From Minisyncoccota bacterium (GTDB lineage Bacteria > Patescibacteriota > Minisyncoccia > JAHIHE01 > JAGLIN01), in the NCBI GenBank assembly GCA_028691985.1, contig JAQUYG010000005.1, positions 1 to 58,539 of the forward strand: DNA of 58,539 bases. The letters are read 5' to 3'. The position numbers and the translations under genes are program-made. Within the stretch, counting starts at the first letter, position 1. Each line of letters starts with the position of its first letter. Of the stretch, positions 43,030 to 52,164 are shown in pieces. Below the pieces are notes generated by a model. That model was not told the DNA's origin, ran no database searches, and saw only the letters and a list, made by a program, of their open reading frames with translations.

Positions 43030-43401
43030 ATGATTCAAGAAGGAACTAAATTGATGGTTGCGGACAACTCCGGCGCAAAGCTGGCGAAATGCATCAAGGT
43101 GCTCGGTGGAAGTAGAAGAAGATACGCCGGCATTGGAGATGTTATCGTAGTTGCCATAAAAGCTTCTGAACCGCGCGGACAGGTCAAGAAGGGAGAGGTT
43201 GCCAAGGCCGTTATCGTAAGACAGAAAAAAGCTTTACGAAGAAAAGATGGTTCATATATAAGATTCGATGATAATGCTGTCATTATTGTCGATAAAGACA
43301 ATATGACACCTAAAGGGAGCCGTGTTTTTGGCCCGATTGCCAGAGAGCTTAGAGATAAGGGTTTTATGAAGCTCGTTTCGTTGGCACCTGAAGTTTTGTA
43401 A
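43030..43401 (+). CDS. rplN: 50S ribosomal protein L14
   Basis: A 123-aa protein at the subunit interface. [33 protein letters not shown] and [20 protein letters not shown] match the family closely. Standard length. Confidence 0.98.
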   Translation: MIQEGTKLMVADNSGAKLAKCIKVLGGSRRRYAGIGDVIVVAIKASEPRGQVKKGEVAKAVIVRQKKALRRKDGSYIRFDDNAVIIVDKDNMTPKGSRVFGPIARELRDKGFMKLVSLAPEVL

Positions 43402-43435
43402 ATTTTCCAAGATAATATAAGTTTAAAACATAGTT

Positions 43436-43765
43436 ATGAAAATCAAGACTAATGACAAAGTAAAAATAACAACTGGCAAAGACAAGGGAAAGAGCGGGAA
43501 AGTTACAAGAGTCGTTGCAGCGGATTCAAAAGTCGTGGTGGAAGGGTTGAATGTTGTCAAAAAACATATAAAATCCGGAAAAGACAGCGGCAAAGGGCAG
43601 CGCATTGAAGTAGCTATGCCTCTTAATGTTTCTAATGTAACCCTGGTTTGCCCGAATTGTAGCAAAGAAACCAGAGTAGAGTATATGATCTTGGAAAGCG
43701 GAGAAAAACACAGGATTTGCAAAAAATGCAAACAGACGATTGATTCAAAGGTTAAAGATAAATAA
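43436..43765 (+). CDS. rplX: 50S ribosomal protein L24
   Basis: A 109-aa assembly-initiator protein with the KOW motif KVKITTGKDKGKSGKVTRV. The C-terminal part keeps two C-x2-C pairs (CPNC and CKKC), the zinc-ribbon-like feature found in some L24 proteins. Confidence 0.97.
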   Translation: MKIKTNDKVKITTGKDKGKSGKVTRVVAADSKVVVEGLNVVKKHIKSGKDSGKGQRIEVAMPLNVSNVTLVCPNCSKETRVEYMILESGEKHRICKKCKQTIDSKVKDK

Positions 43766-43787
43766 GTAAAGAAGTTAAAATATTCTT

Positions 43788-44348
43788 ATGTACAAGTCAA
43801 GATTAAAGGAAAAATATACAAAAGAGGTAGCTCCAGATTTGAAAAAAGCACTCAATTATTCTAGTGTAATGGCCGTTCCAAAAGTGGAAAAGGTTGTCGT
43901 TAATGTAGGGTTGGGTACTATCCTCAGGAATGGAGACGAGGATTTGAAAAATATACTCGGCGACATCGAAGGTATTGTCGGACAAAAGCCGGTAATCACC
44001 AAATCCAGAAAAGCGGTTGCGGGATTCAAGATCAGAGAAGGTGTTCCGGTGGGAGCTATGGTTACACTGAGAGGAGAAAAGATGTATGAATTTATGGATC
44101 GTCTTGTAAATGTCGTTCTTCCTCAAGTTAGGGACTTTCGTGGTGTTAAAAGAAAGGCTTTTGATGGTAAAGGGAACTATAACATCGGACTCAAAGAACA
44201 GATTGTTTTTCCGGAAATAACAAGAGATAATATCAAAACCATCTTCGGAATGGAGGTCAGTATCATAACCAGCGCCAAGACGAATGATGAGGGGTATGAA
44301 CTCCTGAAAAGGCTTGGTTTCCCAATCGTAGATAAAATCAGTCAATAA
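43788..44348 (+). CDS. rplE: 50S ribosomal protein L5
   Basis: A 186-aa 5S rRNA-binding protein that bridges to S13. The segments [40 protein letters not shown] and [20 protein letters not shown] are diagnostic. Standard length. Confidence 0.98.
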   Translation: MYKSRLKEKYTKEVAPDLKKALNYSSVMAVPKVEKVVVNVGLGTILRNGDEDLKNILGDIEGIVGQKPVITKSRKAVAGFKIREGVPVGAMVTLRGEKMYEFMDRLVNVVLPQVRDFRGVKRKAFDGKGNYNIGLKEQIVFPEITRDNIKTIFGMEVSIITSAKTNDEGYELLKRLGFPIVDKISQ

Positions 44349-44374
44349 TATTAAACAAATCAAGAATAATTATT

Positions 44375-44560
44375 ATGGCAAGAACAGCGTTAATAGTAAA
44401 ATCACAAAAAAAGCCGAAATTTTCAACTCGTACGATAAGTCGATGCTGGAAATGCGGAAGAAACCATGGTTTCTTCAGAAAGTTCGGTATTTGTAGAATT
44501 TGTTTTCGGGAACTGGCAAGTAAAGGGGAGCTTCCTGGAATCAAGAAAAGTAGCTGGTAA
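44375..44560 (+). CDS. rpsN: 30S ribosomal protein S14, zinc (type Z) form
   Basis: A 61-aa short S14 with the four zinc ligands Cys24, Cys27, Cys40 and Cys43. The C-terminus [16 protein letters not shown] is typical of the zinc type. It replaces the longer zinc-free form of proteobacteria. Confidence 0.97.
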   Translation: MARTALIVKSQKKPKFSTRTISRCWKCGRNHGFFRKFGICRICFRELASKGELPGIKKSSW

Positions 44561-44607
44561 TTTCATTTTAGAGGGTGTGTTTTTATAAATAATGTTAATT
44601 TTTTGAT

Positions 44608-45003
44608 ATGACTATGACAGATCCAATAGCGGATATGCTCACTCGGATAAGGAATGCGCAAGGAGCTAACCACACCAAAGTACAGATGCCTTCTTCCAAA
44701 TTCAAATTGGCAGTCGCCAAGATTTTGAAGAGAGAAGGATATATCGATGATGTAGTTCAATACAAAAAGGGTTTCAAGGTAACCTTGGAAATCGTGCTTA
44801 AGAAGCTCGAGGACAAATATGCCATTTCTGAAATCCAGAGAATCAGCAAACCTGGACAGAGAGTATATGCTCGCAAGAACAAAATGCCGAAGATTTTGAA
44901 CGGCTACGGACTGGCGATAATCTCTACTTCAAAAGGTCTTATGACTGATTTGGAAGCCAAAGAGCAGGGTCTCGGAGGAGAGGTTGTTTTTAAGGTTTGG
45001 TAG
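44608..45003 (+). CDS. rpsH: 30S ribosomal protein S8
   Basis: A 131-aa 16S-binding protein. TDPIADMLTRIRNAQGANHT, SKFKLAVAKILKREGYI and the C-terminal LGGEVVFKVW match. A second in-frame ATG lies at 44614. Confidence 0.97.
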   Translation: MTMTDPIADMLTRIRNAQGANHTKVQMPSSKFKLAVAKILKREGYIDDVVQYKKGFKVTLEIVLKKLEDKYAISEIQRISKPGQRVYARKNKMPKILNGYGLAIISTSKGLMTDLEAKEQGLGGEVVFKVW

Positions 45004-45044
45004 ACAATATTTAAAAATAACTTTAATTGCTAGATATTATAAAT

Positions 45045-45587
45045 ATGAGTAAGGTAGGAAAAAAACCGATAGTCGTTCCAGCAAATGTGAATGTTACCGT
45101 CGGAGACAATAAAATAACCGTCAAAGGGCCGAAGGGCGAGCTGGCTTTCGTGTTTAATCCTGAGATTATTGTGGAATTCAAAGAAAACCAGGTTTTGGTT
45201 TCTCCAAAGAAGGATATCAATAGGCTTTACGCTTTCTGGGGGCTTACCAGAAGCATCATTTTCAACATGGTGGAAGGAGTAGAGAAAGGCTATGAGAAGA
45301 AGCTGGAATTGCAAGGAGTCGGATATAAAGTTGCTCTAAAGGGCAAAGATTTAGATTTGAGTTTGGGATTTTCTCATCCAGTTCTTTTCAAGGCGCCAGA
45401 AGGAGTAGAATTTGTGGTTGAAAAGAATATTATAACTATTTCAGGTATAGACAAGAAGTTAGTGGGCCAGGTTGCCGCGGATATAAGAAAGATCAGAAAA
45501 CCAGAACCGTATAAAGGTAAAGGCGTCAGATATGTTGGAGAGCAGGTGAGAAGAAAAGCTGGAAAGAAAGTCGGTTCAGGTTCGTAA
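45045..45587 (+). CDS. rplF: 50S ribosomal protein L6
   Basis: A 180-aa protein near the sarcin-ricin loop with two repeated domains. SKVGKKPIVVPANVNVTVGD, VKGPKGELAF and the C-terminal KIRKPEPYKGKGVRYVGEQV are diagnostic. ATG 45045 gives the standard start; an upstream in-frame start would add six residues. Confidence 0.97.
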   Translation: MSKVGKKPIVVPANVNVTVGDNKITVKGPKGELAFVFNPEIIVEFKENQVLVSPKKDINRLYAFWGLTRSIIFNMVEGVEKGYEKKLELQGVGYKVALKGKDLDLSLGFSHPVLFKAPEGVEFVVEKNIITISGIDKKLVGQVAADIRKIRKPEPYKGKGVRYVGEQVRRKAGKKVGSGS

Positions 45588-45632
45588 GTTTTCAAATAAT
45601 TCAGTTAAATTTAGATAATCTTAAATATAAAT

Positions 45633-45989
45633 ATGGTAGATAAAGAAAAAGCCAAAAGAGATGCTAGGATCAGAAGGCACAATAAGGTGCGATCCCAGGT
45701 TTCAGGTACAGCTGAAGTTCCTCGTCTGAATGTTTTCAGAGGAAACAAAGGGCTCTTTGTCCAACTTATCGATGACTTGGAAGGTAAAACTTTGGCAAGC
45801 GTGAGCGATGCCGAGATAAAAGATGCTAAGACTAAGATTGAAGTTGCCAAGGAAGCCGGCAAGATGATTGCCAAGAAAGCTCAAGAAAAGAACATCAAAA
45901 GAGCCGTGTTTGATAGAGGTGGATACAGGTATCACGGAAGAGTAAAGGCGGTTGCTGATGGTGCTAGAGAAGGCGGATTGGAATTTTAA
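45633..45989 (+). CDS. rplR: 50S ribosomal protein L18
   Basis: A 118-aa 5S rRNA-binding protein. RDARIRRHNKVRSQVSGTAE, LNVFRGNKGLFVQLIDD and FDRGGYRYHGRVKAVADGAR are diagnostic. Confidence 0.97.
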   Translation: MVDKEKAKRDARIRRHNKVRSQVSGTAEVPRLNVFRGNKGLFVQLIDDLEGKTLASVSDAEIKDAKTKIEVAKEAGKMIAKKAQEKNIKRAVFDRGGYRYHGRVKAVADGAREGGLEF

Positions 45990-46017
45990 TTTATTTAATA
46001 ATCTTTGTTTTTAAAAT

Positions 46018-46689
46018 ATGATAAAGAAAGACGATAAAGAAAGAAACAAGAGGCCGGCTTCTCGTGGGAGAAGGAAAGAAAAAAGCGAGTTTGACCAGAA
46101 GGTTATAGACATCGCCCGTGTGACTCGTGTTGTTAAGGGAGGAAAGAGATTCAGCTTCAGAACGACTATTGTAATCGGTGACAGAAAAGGAAGAGTCGGA
46201 GTTGGAATTGCCAAGGGGCCAGATATGAAAGTTTCTACCGAGAAATCTTTTGCGCAGGCTAAAAAGGCTATGATCAAGATCGGTTTTACTGGGAATACCA
46301 TCCCTTATCAGGTGGAGCAAAAGATTGGAAGCGCCAAAATATTGCTAAAACCTGCTGACAAAGGACGAGGAATTGTTGCCGGTGGTGCTGTCCGTGCTGT
46401 TGTAAGCCTCGTTGGTATCAGTGATATCAGTGCCAAGATGCTTGGCTCTAAAAACAAGCTAAACAATGCTAGGGCTACGATAAAAGCATTGGAGAAATTT
46501 TCATCAAAGACAGTCGGTGAAGTAAAAAAGGCCGAGGAGCAGGGAAAAACCAAGGAAGCTGAGAAGGCAGTTAATGAAAAGACTGCTAAAAAAGAGGAAA
46601 AGAAAACGGCAGTTGTTTCTGAAAAAAAAGTTGTAAAAGAAAAAGCCGAAAAGTCGGCGGTCAAGAAGGCTCCTAAAAAGGACGAATAA
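46018..46689 (+). CDS. rpsE: 30S ribosomal protein S5 with charged C-terminal tail
   Basis: A 223-aa decoding-fidelity protein. The core has FDQKVIDIARVTRVVKGGKR, RTTIVIGDRKGRVGVGIAKG and GRGIVAGGAVRAVVSLVGI. From about residue 165 a K/E/A-rich tail of about 60 residues (EEQGKTKEAEKAVNEK and onwards) extends beyond the usual 165 residues. rpmD (L30), normally next, is absent: rplO follows after 32 bases. Confidence 0.97.
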   Translation: MIKKDDKERNKRPASRGRRKEKSEFDQKVIDIARVTRVVKGGKRFSFRTTIVIGDRKGRVGVGIAKGPDMKVSTEKSFAQAKKAMIKIGFTGNTIPYQVEQKIGSAKILLKPADKGRGIVAGGAVRAVVSLVGISDISAKMLGSKNKLNNARATIKALEKFSSKTVGEVKKAEEQGKTKEAEKAVNEKTAKKEEKKTAVVSEKKVVKEKAEKSAVKKAPKKDE

Positions 46690-46721
46690 AAGATATTAAT
46701 TTAGATAAAGTTTTTAATAAT

Positions 46722-47165
46722 ATGCAGCTACATCAATTAAAGCCGAACAAAAAGGCGAAGAAGAAGCGGATTGGAAGAGGTGGGTCCCACGGAACAACTG
46801 CAACTAGAGGAACAAAAGGGCAAAAGTCCAGATCTGGTGGTGGAAAAGGGGCAAACTTCGAAGGAAATAAAATTCCTCTTTTCAGGAGAACTCCGAAATT
46901 GAGAGGTTTTAAGAGCCTGGCTTTGAAAAACCTGGTGGTCAATATTTCTCAGATTGAAAAGTATTTTGAAAATGGCGAAATTGTTAATCCTCTCACTTTG
47001 CTAGGCAAAGGATTAATTGTCAAAAGCAAGGCGTCTGTGAAAATTCTTGGTAACGGCGAGGTGAAGAAAAAACTCGTTTTTGAAGATTGTTTAGTTTCTA
47101 AGACTGCCGAAGAAAAGATCAAGAAAGTCGGCGGGGAAGTTCGTGCGATAATATCGGAAAAATAA
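46722..47165 (+). CDS. rplO: 50S ribosomal protein L15
   Basis: A 147-aa late-assembly protein. LHQLKPNKKAKKKRIGRGG, GTKGQKSRSGGGKGANFEG and the C-terminal KIKKVGGEVRAI match the family. It precedes secY as in the spc operon. Confidence 0.97.
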   Translation: MQLHQLKPNKKAKKKRIGRGGSHGTTATRGTKGQKSRSGGGKGANFEGNKIPLFRRTPKLRGFKSLALKNLVVNISQIEKYFENGEIVNPLTLLGKGLIVKSKASVKILGNGEVKKKLVFEDCLVSKTAEEKIKKVGGEVRAIISEK

Positions 47166-47184
47166 AATCTAAAGCAAATTTTCT

Positions 47185-48456
47185 ATGTTGAAAAAGGTAA
47201 AACAAATCTTAGGAGACAGGGAGCTTAGGGGCAAGATTCTGTTTGTGACCGCCATGCTTCTGGTTTTTCGTCTTATGGCGCATATCCCGATTCCTATTGT
47301 GGACTCGGCAAAATTAGATGCTCTTTTTCGTAGCAATCAGCTTTTGGGAATGATGAATGTGCTGACAGGAAGTGGTATGGAAAATTTCTCTCTGGTCATG
47401 CTAGGGGTTGGTCCCTACATCACCGCGTCAATCATCATGCAACTTTTCACTATGATTTCTCCGAAGATTAAAGAGATGTATCATGAATCCGGCGAGGAAG
47501 GCAGGAGAAAATTCAATCAGATCACTAGACTTATGACTGTTCCTTTGGCACTTTTGTCTGGTTTCGGAATGATCACGCTTCTTCGGAGCAAGGCTGTTAT
47601 TGATGCGAGTGTGGGAAATTTTGATATAGCGGTGACCTTGATATTGATAACTGCAGGAACAGTCCTTCTTGTGTGGTTGGGCGAGCTTATAACGGAAAAG
47701 AGTATTGGAAATGGAATCTCTCTTATAATCTTTGCAGGTATAGTTTCTGGATTGCCTATGTCTGCTCAACAGACTTTGAATAGCGCTATCCCTTTACCAA
47801 CCGTTGTGGGGTTGGCTTCTATGGCTGTTATCGTGGTTATGGGGGTTGTCTTTATAACCGAAGCTCAGAGGAATATCCCTATTTCCTATGCCAAAAGAAC
47901 CTCCGGAGGCAGGACTACTCAGGGGAATATTTCGACTTTTCTTCCACTTAGGGTCAACTCTGCCGGAATGATTCCGATTATTTTCGCTATGTCTATCATG
48001 CTTTTTCCAGGAATAATCGCATCTTTTCTGGTTGGTAATTCAAATCCGGATATAGCTTCGGCTGCCGCATATGTTAGTAATTTGTTCAGCAATCAGACTT
48101 TCTATTCCAGTATGTATTTTGTAATGGTATTCCTATTCACTTATTTCTATACTTCTATCGTTTTTGATCCGCAGAATGTGGCGGAAAATTTGCAGAAGCA
48201 TGGAGGATTTGTTCCCGGAATAAGACCCGGCAGGAATACGGCCGAGTATCTGGAGAAGGTACTGAGCAGAATAACCTTTGTTGGTGCTATTTTCTTGGCA
48301 TCGGTGGCTGTCCTTCCTCAACTGGTAGAAGCCGTGACTTATAATAGTACATTCTCAGTGGGCGGGGCTTCAGTTCTGATCGTTGTAGGTGTGGTACTGG
48401 ACACTATAAGACAGATAGACTCTCAACTTACGATGAGAGATTACGAGCAACTATAG
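47185..48456 (+). CDS. secY: Preprotein translocase subunit SecY
   Basis: A 423-aa, ten-helix protein-conducting channel. FRLMAHIPIPIVD, VMLGVGPYITASIIMQL and ERNIPISYAKR-type cytoplasmic loop (here AQRNIPISYAKRTSGGRTTQ) are diagnostic. The C-terminal gate region GIRPGRNTAEYLEKVLSRIT is present. A terminator follows. Confidence 0.98.
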   Translation: MLKKVKQILGDRELRGKILFVTAMLLVFRLMAHIPIPIVDSAKLDALFRSNQLLGMMNVLTGSGMENFSLVMLGVGPYITASIIMQLFTMISPKIKEMYHESGEEGRRKFNQITRLMTVPLALLSGFGMITLLRSKAVIDASVGNFDIAVTLILITAGTVLLVWLGELITEKSIGNGISLIIFAGIVSGLPMSAQQTLNSAIPLPTVVGLASMAVIVVMGVVFITEAQRNIPISYAKRTSGGRTTQGNISTFLPLRVNSAGMIPIIFAMSIMLFPGIIASFLVGNSNPDIASAAAYVSNLFSNQTFYSSMYFVMVFLFTYFYTSIVFDPQNVAENLQKHGGFVPGIRPGRNTAEYLEKVLSRITFVGAIFLASVAVLPQLVEAVTYNSTFSVGGASVLIVVGVVLDTIRQIDSQLTMRDYEQL

Positions 48457-48470
48457 TATCTTTAAAAACC

Positions 48471-48501
48471 AAAGCGGTCGGAAAGGGCCGTTTTAGTTTT
48501 T
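48471..48501 (+). terminator. Intrinsic terminator after secY
   Basis: CGGTC (48475-48479) pairs with GGCCG (48486-48490, one G-T) around GGAAAG, followed by TTTT and a second T-run. It probably ends or attenuates the spc transcript before the kinase genes. Confidence 0.6.
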
Positions 48502-48552
48502 GGCAAATCGGTGTAGAATGAAATTGTCGGTTGTTAAAATAGTAAAAAGATT

Positions 48553-49194
48553 ATGAAAACGCCAATAAATATTCTGCTTGTAGGACCATCGGGGGCGGGA
48601 AAGGGAACTCAGGCGAAATTGTTAGCCGAGAGATATGATCTCAGACATTTGCAGAGCGGTGAACTACTGAGAAAGATAGTTGCCAAGGATGATGAATTCG
48701 GCAGGAAGGTAAAAGATGCGATGCAAAAAGGCTTCGTGCCTTCGGAGTGGATATTTAAGATGATTAAAGAGGAATTTTCAAGGTTGGGCAATACCGGAGT
48801 TGTGATTGACGGTTTTTCTCGGAAACTTCCTGAGATAGAAATGCTTTATGATGTTTTGGGCGAACACGAGAGAAAGCTTAATTATATTTTTCTTTTGGAG
48901 CTTGATGATGAGAAAGTAATAGACAGGCTGATTAATCGCCGTGTCTGCAGTGCTTGTAAAAAAGTGTTTGATTCCAGAAGTCTTAAAGATAAAAATATCT
49001 GCCCTTTGTGCGGCGAACAGGTGTACACAAGAGAAGATGATAATTTGGAGAGTATCAAAAATAGATTGGGCGATTATAAGACAGAAACCTCTAAGGTTAT
49101 AGATTTTATAAAAAATCGTGATTCAATCATTGTCATAGACGGAGATCGTTCTATCAATGAAGTTTTTGAGGATATTTGTGATAAAATCAAATAA
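48553..49194 (+). CDS. adk: Adenylate kinase, paralogue 1
   Basis: A 213-aa nucleoside monophosphate kinase. The P-loop is GPSGAGKGT (11-19). The NMP-site strand reads VVIDGFSRKLPE, where typical adenylate kinases have D-G-F-P-R. The LID holds two C-x2-C pairs (CSACKKVFD and CPLC), a zinc site found in long-LID adenylate kinases. It lies after secY, the usual adk position. A tandem paralogue follows 12 bases downstream. Confidence 0.9.
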   Translation: MKTPINILLVGPSGAGKGTQAKLLAERYDLRHLQSGELLRKIVAKDDEFGRKVKDAMQKGFVPSEWIFKMIKEEFSRLGNTGVVIDGFSRKLPEIEMLYDVLGEHERKLNYIFLLELDDEKVIDRLINRRVCSACKKVFDSRSLKDKNICPLCGEQVYTREDDNLESIKNRLGDYKTETSKVIDFIKNRDSIIVIDGDRSINEVFEDICDKIK

Positions 49195-49206
49195 AGGAAA
49201 TAAACA

Positions 49207-49881
49207 ATGATCATGAACAAGAGAAATATAGGTGTTATCATTATGGGTTCGCAGGGTTCTGGGAAGGGAACTCAGGCAAAGCTTATCGCCCAAGAATATG
49301 ATCTTCAGCATTTGGAGACCGGTGGAATCTTGAGAAATATTGCGAAGGAAGATAGTGAAATCGGAAATGTTGTAAATGATCTGATCAATAAGAAGGGGGA
49401 GTTTGTTCCTTGGGAAATTGTCAAGGATGTGCTTAATGAAACGGTCGAGGATTTTGATCCAGAAAGGGGAATTGTGTTTGATGGAACACCGAGAAGGATG
49501 GAAGAAGTTAGCTATTGGGAGAAAAAGTTGCAAGAGCTCGGTAGAAGGTTTGATTTTATATTTTTTATAAGACTGCCTGGGGAAGAATCTATTCGGAGAA
49601 TTTCCAGCAGGCGTATATGTGAAAAAGGAGGACATCCTTTGATTATGGGCAAGGATGTACAGTCCGATGAGGATAAGTGTCCTATTTGTGGCGGTGATAT
49701 TTATAGGAGAGAAGATGACGCTCCTGAAAAAGTTTTAAAAAGGCTTACTTGGAGTAAAGAAATCTTAGGACCGGTCATAGAACACTATAAAGAGAAGGGG
49801 AAACTTGTTGAAATAGATGGAACTGGTAGTATACAAGAGGTGTTCGAAAAAATCAAAAAATATATAAATGATAGGATATGA
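49207..49881 (+). CDS. Adenylate kinase-like, paralogue 2
   Basis: A 224-aa nucleoside monophosphate kinase with P-loop GSQGSGKGT. The NMP-site strand reads VFDGTPRRMEE, which replaces the Phe of D-G-F-P-R with Thr. The LID has one clear C-x2-C pair (CPIC), while the first reads CEKGGH, so zinc binding is altered. It could be specific for another nucleotide or act with paralogue 1. The start ATG 49207 has the weak Shine-Dalgarno AAAGGAAA. It overlaps map by four bases (ATGA). Confidence 0.8.
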   Translation: MIMNKRNIGVIIMGSQGSGKGTQAKLIAQEYDLQHLETGGILRNIAKEDSEIGNVVNDLINKKGEFVPWEIVKDVLNETVEDFDPERGIVFDGTPRRMEEVSYWEKKLQELGRRFDFIFFIRLPGEESIRRISSRRICEKGGHPLIMGKDVQSDEDKCPICGGDIYRREDDAPEKVLKRLTWSKEILGPVIEHYKEKGKLVEIDGTGSIQEVFEKIKKYINDRI

Positions 49882-50672
49882 GTTTCAATCGGATAAATTT
49901 AAAAAGCAGGAGCGAGATTGATCTTATGGCAGAGAGCGGCAAATTTTTGTCTGAGCTTCTGCAGATTATATCTGAGAAAATAGCTCCCGGAGTATATGGC
50001 GACGAGCTGGAAGAAGTCGCTCAGGATTATGTTAAAAAAAACAATCTAATTGCTTCTTTTGATCATTATAGGGTTGATCGTAATATCGATCCTTTTCCTG
50101 CTGCCATCTGTTTCTCTGTGAATGATGAAATCGTGCACGGCTTTCCTTTTGGCAAATTCATTAAAGATGGCGATTTGGTCAGTATAGATGCTGGTATAAA
50201 ATATAAGGGTTTTCATTCTGATAGTGCGGTTACTATCGGAGCGGGTAAGGTTAGTGATTTGAACAAGAGACTAATTGATACGACTCAGCAGGCGCTTTAT
50301 GAAGGGATAAAACAGGTGGCACCAGGAAAGCATCTCGGGGATATAGGAGATGCCGTTCAGTCTTATGTTGAAGCTCAGGGTTTTTCGGTTGTGCGTGATA
50401 TGGTCGGACACGGGGTAGGCAGATCTATCCACGAAGCTCCCGAAGTTCCGAATTACGGCAAACCTGGTAAAGGCTTAAAACTTTATCCCGGGATGGTAAT
50501 CGCGATCGAGCCGATGGTTAACGAAGGTGTCTATGATATAAAGGTTGATGACGATGACTGGACTATCAGGACCAAGGATGGTAAATTATCTGCACATTTT
50601 GAACATACCATTGCCGTTACCAGTGAGGGCTATCGAGTGCTTACTTTGAGAAAAGGAGAACAAGTAAAATAG
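49878..50672 (+). CDS. map: Methionine aminopeptidase type I
   Basis: A 264-aa enzyme that removes the initiator Met. All five metal ligands can be placed: Asp in SIDAGIKYKGF, Asp in FHSDSAVTIG, His in MVGHGVGRSIHEAP, Glu in IAIEPMVNEG and Glu in HFEHTIAVT. The four-base overlap with the kinase gene implies coupling. In many bacteria infA follows map, but here ruvX follows. Confidence 0.96.
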   Translation: MSFNRINLKSRSEIDLMAESGKFLSELLQIISEKIAPGVYGDELEEVAQDYVKKNNLIASFDHYRVDRNIDPFPAAICFSVNDEIVHGFPFGKFIKDGDLVSIDAGIKYKGFHSDSAVTIGAGKVSDLNKRLIDTTQQALYEGIKQVAPGKHLGDIGDAVQSYVEAQGFSVVRDMVGHGVGRSIHEAPEVPNYGKPGKGLKLYPGMVIAIEPMVNEGVYDIKVDDDDWTIRTKDGKLSAHFEHTIAVTSEGYRVLTLRKGEQVK

Positions 50673-50677
50673 AAAAT

Positions 50678-51082
50678 ATGGGGGTATATCTTGGAATAGA
50701 TTTTGGAGACAAGAGAGTGGGTCTGGCGCTTTCCGATCCGGAAAAGAAGCTTGCCCGCCGTTTTATGACGCTTGAGAATTCTCCCCGGCTTATGGCTGAA
50801 TTGGAAGAAAAGATCAAGAGTGAAAATGTCGAAAAGATAATTATGGGGATTCCCTTGGCGGCGAAAGGGGAGACCGAGCAGACAAAGAAAGTCAGAAGAT
50901 TCATATCCGATTTTGAGAAGGGGGTAGATGTCCCTATTGAAGGGATGAATGAGATTATGACCTCCAAGATGGCACGGGAAAATCTTATTGGATCCGGGGT
51001 GAAGGATGTCAAAGCAGTTCTTGATCAGGAGGCGGCGAGGATTATTTTGCAGGATTATATGGACTTTGAGAAAAGGGAATAA
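50678..51082 (+). CDS. ruvX: Putative Holliday junction resolvase RuvX/YqgF
   Basis: A 134-aa RNase H-fold nuclease. The first acidic motif is LGIDFGDKRVGLALSD, the central one GIPLAAKGETEQTKKVRRF, and the last is AVLDQEAARIILQDYMD. In E. coli YqgF is linked to 16S rRNA maturation as well as junction resolution. It lies 5 bases after map, in the same transcript. Confidence 0.92.
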   Translation: MGVYLGIDFGDKRVGLALSDPEKKLARRFMTLENSPRLMAELEEKIKSENVEKIIMGIPLAAKGETEQTKKVRRFISDFEKGVDVPIEGMNEIMTSKMARENLIGSGVKDVKAVLDQEAARIILQDYMDFEKRE

Positions 51083-51085
51083 AAT

Positions 51086-52139
51086 ATGGAATCATCTATT
51101 TACAAAAAATTTCTATCTTTTCTTGAGAACGAAAGATACTATCCGTATTTCGTTTTAATGCTTGGTGTTTTTGTTATTTTTTTCAATTGTACGGTTCCTT
51201 GGGTGCAGGGGACGAAGTGATATATGTTCGGGTCGCTAGGGAAACTTTGGCAAGGGGCGAGTGGATGATTCTGTACTTTTGTGATAATCTCTGGTTTGAG
51301 AAGCCTCCTCTGGTCATCTGGCTCACAATGGTTTCGCTTAAAATTTTTGGTTTTAGTGAGTTAACTGTGTGGTTTTTTCCTGCCCTTGCCGGAGTATTTT
51401 CTCTTTTGGGAATTTATTTTCTAGGCAAAAAAATATTCAATAGTAAAATAGGTATTTTGGCTTTTTTCGCTCTTTTAATGACTCCGCACTTCCTACTTAT
51501 GTCCAGAAATAATATGATGGATATCTTTTTTTTGTTTCCTGGTTTTTTCAATGTTATTTTTCGTGAGAGCTATCTTGGAAGAAAAAATCTGGTCTGGTCT
51601 TTTTTCCTTTTAGGTTGTGCCTTTATGTTCAAAAGCGTGGTCGCCTTGCTGATATTGCCAGTTTTTCTCTATCATATGTATCTATATGATAACTGGCACC
51701 TGTTGAAAAGCAGATATTTTTATCGAGGTCTGGCAGTTTTTTTCTCATAGTTTTACCTTGGCATATCTTTATGACGGTCGGGTTCGGACAAGCATTCTGG
51801 CGGGATTATCTGGGTTATCATGTCTTGCAAAGATATTCAAGTGATATTCTTTCCACCGGCAGCGCGGAAGACCTGTTCTTCTATTTTTTTAAGGTCCTTC
51901 TTGAAAGGCCAGGATCTTGGTATTTTGTTCTCCTTTCGCTTTTTCCTGTGATATACTGTAGCTATAGGGCAAAGGAGAATAAAAAAGAAATCAAGCTCTT
52001 TTTTTCTAGGCAATTTTTTTTCGTATTTTTTAGTCTGTCCGCTACCAAACTGCATCACTATATTTTTCCTTTTTACACCCCCTTTTCTCTCATCAAGAAT
52101 ATGGACTATGATATTTTTCCCTGTAGTGTTGCGGAATGA
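51086..52139 (+). pseudogene. Disrupted membrane glycosyltransferase (ArnT/PMT, GT39/GT83-like)
   Basis: Three consecutive frames join into one protein: residues from ATG 51086 (frame 1), the segment starting YGSLGAGDEVIYVRVARETL (frame 2, to 51750) and the segment with LPWHIFMTVGFGQAFW (frame 3, to 52139). The join points are a T7 run (51177-51183) and a second T7 run (51737-51743). The second frame has the family features DEVIYVRVARE (catalytic Asp region), FEKPPLVIWL and LLMSRNNMMDIF; the third has ATKLHHYIFPFYTP. The C-terminus is short compared with the usual 500 residues or more. Family members move lipid-linked sugars onto lipid A or proteins. Confidence 0.75.
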
Positions 52140-52164
52140 GTTTAAATTTTAAGCTATTTTTATT

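Noticed and set aside
43803-44363. A 186-codon minus-strand frame opposite rplE
   Set aside because: It mirrors the rplE coding frame on the antisense strand, with no domain features.
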